Source: Flammeovirgaceae bacterium (lineage in GTDB: Bacteria; Bacteroidota; Bacteroidia; Cytophagales; Cyclobacteriaceae). Taken from it: a stretch of DNA of 64,000 bases. The position numbers were made by a program, and so were the translations under genes. The DNA is taken from positions 1,240,001 to 1,304,000 of the forward strand of contig JACJYU010000001.1 in assembly GCA_020635915.1 (NCBI GenBank), written 5' to 3'. The notes under the pieces are model-generated. The model did no database searches. It was not told the origin of the DNA and saw only the letters and a list, made by a program, of their open reading frames with translations. The first letter of the stretch is position 1. The number at the start of each line of letters is the position of its first letter. Positions 58,622 to 64,000 of this stretch are shown in pieces.

Positions 58622-58737
58622 TTAAGGCAAATGAGTAAACTTAGTAATAAAATAGAAGCCCATGATCGCTCTGTAAGCTCCCCCGAAAATAGGACAGTTT
58701 TGAATTAGACAAAAGGTCTAACTTTAAACTGTTAAAA

Positions 58738-59004
58738 ATGAAAAGAACAAGATTTACCGAAGCCCAGGTTTTCAACATTCTCAAGGAGTATGATGCGGGC
58801 AAAAACATCCAGGATATTGCCCGTGATAACGGAGTGTCCAAAGCCACTATTTACAACTGGAAGGCCAAGTACGGAGGCATGGAGATGAACGAACTCAAAA
58901 GAATGAAGGAGCTTGAGGAAGAAAACCGTAAGCTCAAGCATATGTATGCCGATTTGGCGCTGGACAACAAGATGCTCAAAGAGGTCTTGGGAAAAAAGTT
59001 CTGA
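58738..59004 (+). CDS. IS3-family OrfA, copy 3
   Basis: Same 88-residue protein as at 26581, with the A6G slippery sequence preserved. Confidence 0.92.
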   Translation: MKRTRFTEAQVFNILKEYDAGKNIQDIARDNGVSKATIYNWKAKYGGMEMNELKRMKELEEENRKLKHMYADLALDNKMLKEVLGKKF

Positions 59005-59027
59005 GGCCCGCTGAGAAGCGAACCGGT

Positions 59028-59897
59028 GTGGATCATTTGAGAGCGGCTTTTCAAGTTAGCCTCGGTCGGGCCTGTGATGTGATGGACCTCTCACGTTCGG
59101 TTTACTACTACCAAAGTAAAAAGGACGATCATGCGGTGATTGAAAAACTTCAGGACTTAGCGGAAAAACGGCCTACCGAGGGTTTTTGGAAAATGTATTT
59201 CAGGATTAGGAAAGAAGGACTGTTGTGGAACCATAAACGCATTCATCGGGTGTATAAATATTTGAAGCTAAACCTGAAAAGAAAAGGTAAAAGAAGGTTA
59301 CCGGCACGGATTCTTCAACCTTTGGAAGCTGTTAGTCATATCAATGCAAGCTGGTCGATGGATTTTATGAGCGATTCTCTTCTATCAGGCCGCAAGTTTA
59401 GGGTACTCAACTTGCTAGACGACTTTAATCGTGAGGCGCTTGCTATTGAAGTAGACACTTCGCTACGTGCCGAGCGTGTTGTCCGGGTACTTGAGCAAGT
59501 CATCCAGTGGAGAGGTAAACCAAAACGAATCAGGGTTGACAATGGTCCTGAATTCATCTCAAGCAAACTCTGCTTATGGTGTGAAGAACGTTCCATCCAG
59601 CTTCAGTTTATTCAACCAGGTAAGCCTACACAGAATGCATATATCGAGCGTTTCAATGGGAGTTTTCGCAGAGATGTTCTAGATGCTTATCTATTTGAAT
59701 CACTAATCCAAGTGAGAATACTGGCTGATGAATGGATGAATGATTACAACTACGACCGTCCACATGATGCACTCGAGGGGCGCAGTCCTGCGGACATGCT
59801 GGTTGTGGATTTATGGAAAACTCGAAACGAGTTTCCCACAAACCCACAACCGGTTACAACAACAATGAATAAATTTTCTAATTTAGAGCTGTCCTAA
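59028..59897 (+). CDS. IS3-family OrfB, copy 3
   Basis: Same 289-residue DDE integrase domain protein as at 26871. Confidence 0.92.
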   Translation: MDHLRAAFQVSLGRACDVMDLSRSVYYYQSKKDDHAVIEKLQDLAEKRPTEGFWKMYFRIRKEGLLWNHKRIHRVYKYLKLNLKRKGKRRLPARILQPLEAVSHINASWSMDFMSDSLLSGRKFRVLNLLDDFNREALAIEVDTSLRAERVVRVLEQVIQWRGKPKRIRVDNGPEFISSKLCLWCEERSIQLQFIQPGKPTQNAYIERFNGSFRRDVLDAYLFESLIQVRILADEWMNDYNYDRPHDALEGRSPADMLVVDLWKTRNEFPTNPQPVTTTMNKFSNLELS

Positions 59898-61719
59898 AAA
59901 AGGGGAGCTTACAGCTCTATTACAGAAGTACTGGACGATAAAAAGTACATGGTCGATTACTTCCAGCGGGAGTACAAATGGGAAGAGCGACACATTGAGC
60001 AATTGGTTTCTGATCTCACTTCATCTTTCCTGAATGAATACAAGACTGAACACAAGCGCAAGGACATTGAAAACTACAATTCCTACTATCTGGGGCCTTT
60101 TGTGGTAAGCGTAAAAGATGGCCAGCGAAGCATTATTGACGGTCAACAACGACTGACCTCTTTAACCCTTCTCCTCATCTATTTGAACAACCTTCAAAAG
60201 GAACTTGGTCTCAGTGAAAAGCTTGAATCTCTGATCTTCTCAGAGAAATATGGAGAAATGTCCTTCAACATTCAGGTGGATGAGCGAATTGCCTGTATGG
60301 AAGCATTGTTCAAAGAGGGAGAATACGTACCGAAAGAAGACGATGATGAGAGCACGCTAAATATGGCTTCTCGGTACTCGGATATTGAAAATGCATTTCC
60401 GGAGGAAATAAAGAATCATGTGCTTCCGTATTTCATTGACTGGTTGAAGTACAATGTGGTGTTGGTAGAAATTATTGCCTATTCAGACGAGAATGCCTAC
60501 ACCATTTTTGAAACCATGAACGATCGGGGTTTGAACCTTACCCCAACTGAAATGCTCAAGGGATTCATCTTATCCAAGTTTGAGGATAGCAAGAAACGTC
60601 AAAAAGCAAATGAGCTTTGGAAATCTTCCATGCAGGAATTGCATGCCTACGATAAAGACGAAGATCAGCGTTTTATACAGGCATGGTTCAGGGCGCAGTA
60701 TGCAGAAACGATAAGGCCAGGTAAAGCGGGCTCAAAAAATGAGGATTTTGAGAAAATAGGAACACGCTTCCATAGCTGGTTTAGAGACAACTTGGCGAAG
60801 GTTGGCATTGAACAAGAAGATGCAGACGGCTTTCAATTATTCATTGACAAAGACTTCAAGTTCTTTCTGAGTGCTTACAAACACATCTTGACCGCTGAAC
60901 GAAAATTGTCTGACTCACTTCAGCATATCTATTATATCAGGAGGTGGGGAATCGCCAATTCGTTGAGCTACCCCTTGTTGCTTTCTTCATTAAAAACGAC
61001 AGACAGTTCGGAAATTGTCATTGAGAAAATGGACTTGGTTGCAAGGTACATTGAAGCTTTTGTCGTTCGCAGGTCAGTCAATTTCCGAAAGTTTGCTTCG
61101 AGTTCTATCCGTTACACTATGTACACACTGGTCAAAGAGATTAGAAGAACCGAAGTGCATGAATTAAAATCCATCTTGAATAGAAAACTGGACGAAATGG
61201 AAGAATCATGGTCGGGCATACAAAATTTCCGCTTACACGGTCAGAATAGAGTCTTTGTTAAGTTCTTGCTATCAAGATTGACCGCTTTTTTAGAACAGCA
61301 GTCTGGCTTAAATTCTTCATTCGAAAAGTATTATCACAACCCTGGCGGAAAGCCCTTTGAAGTTGAGCATATCTGGGCTGATAAATTCTCCGAACATAAA
61401 GACGAATTTGAGCAAGAAGCCGATTTCCAGGAATACCGAAACAGAATTGGAGCTCTGGTTTTGCTACCAAGAGGCACAAATCAGTCGTATGGAGCAAAGC
61501 CATACACGGAAAAGTTGAACCACTACATCAAGGAGAACCTACTGGTTCAGAGTCTTTGTTCCCTTGCCTATGTAAACAATCCCAACTTTCTTTCCATGAA
61601 AAATAGACTGGCTCTTCCATTTAAGTCGCATGAAGCTTTTCTGAAATTGGATATTACTGAAAGGCAAAACCTCTATCAGGCCATATGTGAATCTATATGG
61701 GGTAATGAAACATATGCAG

Positions 61720-63186
61720 ATGAAGATCAAATCAATTGAAATAAAGAACTACAAGGCCTTTTACGGAAAGCATACCATTAACCTAGGCGGTAAAAACGTT
61801 TTCATCTATGGGGAGAATGGTAGCGGAAAAAGCTCACTCTACTATGCCTTAAAAGACTTCTTTCAGTCTTCCATTGAGACCATTGACATGGCAGAAGTGG
61901 ACAACATCTTCCTAAAAGCTTCAGATAAAGGGAAAAACTACATCAAAGTCAAATTTCAACCCAATAAAGATGGCCAAAGAAGAGTAGCTGAATATGAACT
62001 AACGGCAATCGGAAAAACTACCAATGCTGCTGGCGACACTTCCATCAGGGACGCAAATAAGTTGAAGAGCTTCCTAACCTACAAGCACCTGCTTGATATA
62101 CATCACATCAAAAAAGATGGCGAAATAGACCTTTTCAACTTATTGGTGAAGGGTGTTCTAAAGCATTTCAAATACACGCTTACAGGTGGTAAAGAACTAG
62201 GAGAACTCTGGTCTGAAATCGAAACCATTATTGCCAAAGAAACAGGAACAAGTTACCGCTCGGACCAGAAAAAGAAAGACGTTGATAATGCTTTAAAGGC
62301 TTTTAATGATGCGTTCAAACAACTTTTCATTAAACCAACAACCGGGTTACCGAATCCCGAGTACATATTGGGTCATGCCGCACCAATTTTGGAAGAATTT
62401 GAACATGGTCTTGAAATTGACTTGCGATATACACAAGCCACAACCGATGATTACAAGAACATCAAACAAAACCATGTTCGTGCTGACCTGAAATTTTGCG
62501 GTCAAACGATACCCAAAGCCCATCTTTTCTTGAATGAAGCACGTTTATCTGCAATCGCTATTTCGATCTATTTGGGCATGATCAAAAGACATCCCCAATT
62601 AAAACCGCACAAAATCTTGTTCTTGGACGACATCTTTATTGGACTTGACATTTCAAACAGGTTACCACTCCTAAAAATCCTTGATGTCCATTTCCCGGAG
62701 TATCAAGTGTTCATCACAACATACGATAAACCTTGGTATGAGTATGTAAGAGGTTTTCTGAGTGATAAATGGAAAACGATTGAGTTCTACGCTCAGGAAG
62801 TCAAAGGAGGTTTTGAGATTCCCAAGATTGAAGACGGTACTGACTTGGTTCAAAAAGCACGTCAACACTATAGTAATTCAGACTATAAAGCCAGTGCAGT
62901 TTATGCCAGATCTTCTTTTGAGAAGATAATCATGGATTATTGCGAAAGAAAGAGGAAACCTATTGCATTTAAAGCAAAGCGAAAGGATTACTCGTCTCAA
63001 GACTTTTGGAATAAGGTAAAAGGTGACGTTCTTCCAGCAACTAAAATCAGTATTGAAGGATATCGTTTCCTAATCTATAACAAACTGAGCCACTACGATC
63101 CGGAGGTTAATCCTCTGAAAACGGAATTAAGGGATGCTATAACGGCAGTAGAGAATTTGAGAACAGAATTAAATGCAATTCCATAA
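61720..63186 (+). CDS. RecF/SMC-like ATPase of the defence operon
   Basis: 488 residues from ATG 61720, which gives the typical MKIKSIEIKNYKAF start; ATGs at 61705 and 61714 are also possible. Walker A GENGSGKSS (about 31-39), ABC-like signature region ARLSAIAISIYLG, Walker B ILFLDDIFIGLD (about 299-310). A short central region replaces a long coiled coil, and a C-terminal helical domain follows (RQHYSNSDYKASAVYARSSF). It overlaps the DUF262 gene by 20 bases, so the two are paired. Similar ATPases partner with nucleases in many defence systems. The right boundary hairpin begins 12 bases after the stop. Confidence 0.8.
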   Translation: MKIKSIEIKNYKAFYGKHTINLGGKNVFIYGENGSGKSSLYYALKDFFQSSIETIDMAEVDNIFLKASDKGKNYIKVKFQPNKDGQRRVAEYELTAIGKTTNAAGDTSIRDANKLKSFLTYKHLLDIHHIKKDGEIDLFNLLVKGVLKHFKYTLTGGKELGELWSEIETIIAKETGTSYRSDQKKKDVDNALKAFNDAFKQLFIKPTTGLPNPEYILGHAAPILEEFEHGLEIDLRYTQATTDDYKNIKQNHVRADLKFCGQTIPKAHLFLNEARLSAIAISIYLGMIKRHPQLKPHKILFLDDIFIGLDISNRLPLLKILDVHFPEYQVFITTYDKPWYEYVRGFLSDKWKTIEFYAQEVKGGFEIPKIEDGTDLVQKARQHYSNSDYKASAVYARSSFEKIIMDYCERKRKPIAFKAKRKDYSSQDFWNKVKGDVLPATKISIEGYRFLIYNKLSHYDPEVNPLKTELRDAITAVENLRTELNAIP

Positions 63187-63198
63187 TGGCCTACACAG

Positions 63199-63265
63199 CA
63201 GTCACACACATTGGCTGGCCGCTCAAAGCCACCCGCAGACCAAAGCCAGCCAAAGAGTGTGCCTG
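63199..63265 (+). repeat. Cargo-boundary hairpin, right end of giant cassette 4
   Basis: CAG-t-CACAC (63199-63207)/GTGTG-c-CTG (63257-63265), internal loop ACAT/AAGA, TGGCTGGC (63212-63219)/GCCAGCCA (63245-63252), 25-nt loop ending GACCAAA. Stems identical to the right hairpin of giant 3. Confidence 0.87.
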
Positions 63266-63399
63266 CCCAGCCCAACAAATTTTCAAAAATGCCCCACGCG
63301 CGACTGAACGATGCTAAAAGACAATGAATCGGACAGACAAACAGAGACTTCTAAAAAGTTGATAATCTGGACGGAAAACAAAAAGAAATAAAAGCACGA

Positions 63400-63534
63400 T
63401 GCCCCAACATTGGCTATACGTAATGCGGGTTTTAGTGCTAAATTGAAAGTAAATGAATATTAACAAACATATGGGTAGTCTGACAGTGAAGTGGCTTTCA
63501 ATCCCGCACTACGCATAGCCGCAAAACGTTGTGC
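63400..63534 (+). repeat. attC of giant cassette 4
   Basis: Opens TGCCCCAAC. Stem GGCTATACGTA/TACGCATAGCC with one mismatch, inner TGCGGG/CCCGCA. Closes AAACGTTGTGC. Confidence 0.85.
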
Positions 63535-63725
63535 AGCAAGTGTGAAAAGACCCCGTTACTATAGACACTAACGGAGTAAAAAGAAAGTGTAAACCATTTT
63601 GGGAAATGAAAAGCGACATAGAAAATATACAACGAACGGACTAAGAATAAGCCGACACGCTTTCCCGACCCGGAGTTTTTTATTTTTCCCCACCGCACAT
63701 TTTTTAAAACAATTTGCCAGCCCGC

Positions 63726-63790
63726 AAATGGCACATTTGGTTTTGCCCGACACACAAACCCGACCCTTCTCAAAACCAAAAGAGCCATTT
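63726..63790 (+). repeat. Cargo-boundary hairpin, left end of giant cassette 5
   Basis: AAATGGC (63726-63732)/GCCATTT (63784-63790), internal loop ACAT/AAGA, TTGGTTTTG (63737-63745)/CAAAACCAA (63771-63779), 25-nt loop. The second stem differs at most positions from the other copies yet pairs perfectly. Confidence 0.87.
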
Positions 63791-63897
63791 CTTTACCAAC
63801 GCTCCTACGAAACAACAATTATTCGAACGATATTTATATTGAAAAATGAGATAATAAAAGAATTATCCGTATTTTGGCTGCCTAAATTTATGCGGAC

Positions 63898-64000
63898 ATG
63901 AACCGAATAAAGGAAGTACTTGAAGAAAAAGGCATAAAGCAGACTTGGTTGGCAGAGAAACTCGGAAAGAGTTACAACATGGTGAATGGTTATGTGCAGA
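63898..64000 (+). CDS. XRE-family regulator (partial, runs off the window)
   Basis: The first 34 codons, beginning MNRIKEVLEEKGIKQTWLAE and continuing through KLGKSYNMVNGYVQ, are the start of a Cro/C1 helix-turn-helix of the kind that precedes Bacteroidota restriction operons. It lies about 107 bases inside the left boundary hairpin, matching the layout of giant cassette 4, where an XRE gene comes first. Confidence 0.8.
   Translation, partial: MNRIKEVLEEKGIKQTWLAEKLGKSYNMVNGYVQ

Larger units (their letters stand above)
58672..59913 (+). mobile_element. IS3-family insertion sequence, IS407-like, copy 3 (1242 bp)
   Basis: Same termini and length as the other copies. Flanked by a 4-base direct repeat GCTC (58668-58671 and 59914-59917). 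It is inserted after codon 13 of the DUF262 gene and points in the operon direction. It may separate transcription of the last two genes from the operon promoter, or supply outward transcription; no promoter was identified. Confidence 0.95.
58631..61739 (+). pseudogene. DUF262/DUF1524 (GmrSD/SspE-like) gene split by an IS
   Basis: The original frame starts at ATG 58631 and reads codons MSKLSNKIEAHDR, then is cut at 58671 by the IS and resumes after the GCTC duplication; removing 1246 bases restores a continuous frame of about 620 residues. DUF262 shows DYFQREYKWEE and DGQQRLTSL (Asp near 88, original numbering); DUF1524 shows EVEHIWADKF (about 495), the His-containing HNH-like nuclease part. 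Such proteins cut modified DNA in type IV systems or act as SspE. An ATG at 59949 could still make a protein lacking 24 residues, so partial function is possible. Confidence 0.85.
47452..63527 (+). mobile_element. Giant integron-like cassette 4 (16,076 bp) carrying a seven-gene defence operon
   Basis: Start GTTGGGGCA at 47452; attC opening TGCCCCAAC at 63400; next crossover at 63528. No other attC lies inside. Without the resident IS and its duplication it is 14,830 bp. Boundary hairpins at 47646-47709 and 63199-63265; the sequences outside them (47618-47633 and 63277-63292) are reverse complements with one mismatch. Left and right shells match giant cassette 3. Confidence 0.82.
63528..64000 (+). 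mobile_element. Giant-type cassette 5, left end only
   Basis: Start GTTGTGCAGC. The non-coding shell to 63725 resembles the left shell of giant cassette 1 (shared GTAAACCATTTTG, GACATAGAAA, CCACCGCACA in the same order). It carries a boundary hairpin, then an HTH gene running off the window. I predict another defence operon and an attC opening GCTGCACAAC beyond the edge. Confidence 0.65.

Noticed and set aside
2480..63790. Boundary hairpins as Rho-independent terminators
   Set aside because: No T run follows them, loops are 24-25 nt, and half lie upstream of the operons they flank.
2480..63790. Boundary hairpins as retron or IS200/IS605-type ends
   Set aside because: No reverse transcriptase and no Y1 transposase gene occurs in the window. 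Same-strand paired hairpins do resemble IS200/IS605 ends, so a trans-acting relative elsewhere is not excluded.
1..64000. tRNA, rRNA or replication origin
   Set aside because: No cloverleaf, rRNA-like segment or iteron/DnaA-box cluster was seen on either strand.

Overview
The window reads as the chromosome of a Bacteroidota bacterium, probably of the Cytophagia type. This rests on the moderately low G+C, the absence of Shine-Dalgarno-like leaders, TAnnTTTG-like promoter pieces, Bacteroidota-style lipoproteins and the families present; the species cannot be named from sequence alone. It holds one very long integron-like gene-cassette array. The array starts after the 3' end of a glutamate-synthase-like gene (2-223) and a tyrosine recombinase (230-1411), and continues past the right edge.

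Cassettes were delimited by folded attC-like sites. Each has an outer stem of about 10 bp, a TGGCGGG/CCCGCCA-type inner stem and a long terminal loop, and each ends in CGTT. In almost every cassette the first 7-10 bases after the crossover (GTTnnnnnn) are the reverse complement of the nnnnnnAAC that opens the same cassette's attC. This is expected if a cassette circle carries one attC split at G^TT on integration. About 34 cassettes were delimited this way.

There are three cassette classes. (1) Ordinary 0.6-1.8 kb cassettes carry one to four genes: lipoproteins, membrane proteins, a rhomboid protease, a KOW protein, and a four-gene nuclease/HTH module. (2) Two ORF-less repeat families: a 591-bp cassette in 11 copies (four in tandem at 16352-18715) and a roughly 490-bp cassette in 4 copies. 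(3) Four complete giant cassettes plus the start of a fifth carry defence operons: 2278-11267 (type I restriction-modification with a GHKL-ATPase/nuclease protein), 18716-25380 (a second type I system with a DUF3800 gene), 31533-37382 (a 1731-residue SF1 helicase-nuclease), 47452-63527 (a seven-gene operon with PLD-SNF2 helicase, Eco57I-like methylase, Hachiman-like nuclease and helicase, DUF262 protein and ATPase), and 63528 onward (HTH regulator, cut by the window edge).

The most unusual signal is in the giant cassettes. Just inside each end is a second, unrelated hairpin: a 5-11 bp stem, a 4x4 internal loop ACAT/AAGA, an 8-9 bp stem, and a 24-25 nt loop rich in CGCACAA..CAAA. Nine copies were found, always in the same orientation, with different stem sequences that keep pairing. 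One lies left and one right of every complete defence cargo, and none was seen in small cassettes. In three of four giants, 16-18 nt outside the left hairpin is the reverse complement of sequence outside the right hairpin. Two giants (31533 and 47452) have nearly the same outer shells but wholly different cargo, with similarity stopping at the hairpins; giants 2278 and 63528 also share a left shell. I infer a nested exchange system in which defence cargoes are swapped at hairpin sites inside integron cassettes.

Three identical 1242-bp IS3-family elements (IS407-like) have entered the array. One splits a lipoprotein gene whose undisturbed duplicate cassette is 11 kb away, one cuts an attC and sits at a deletion, and one splits the DUF262 gene of the largest defence operon.
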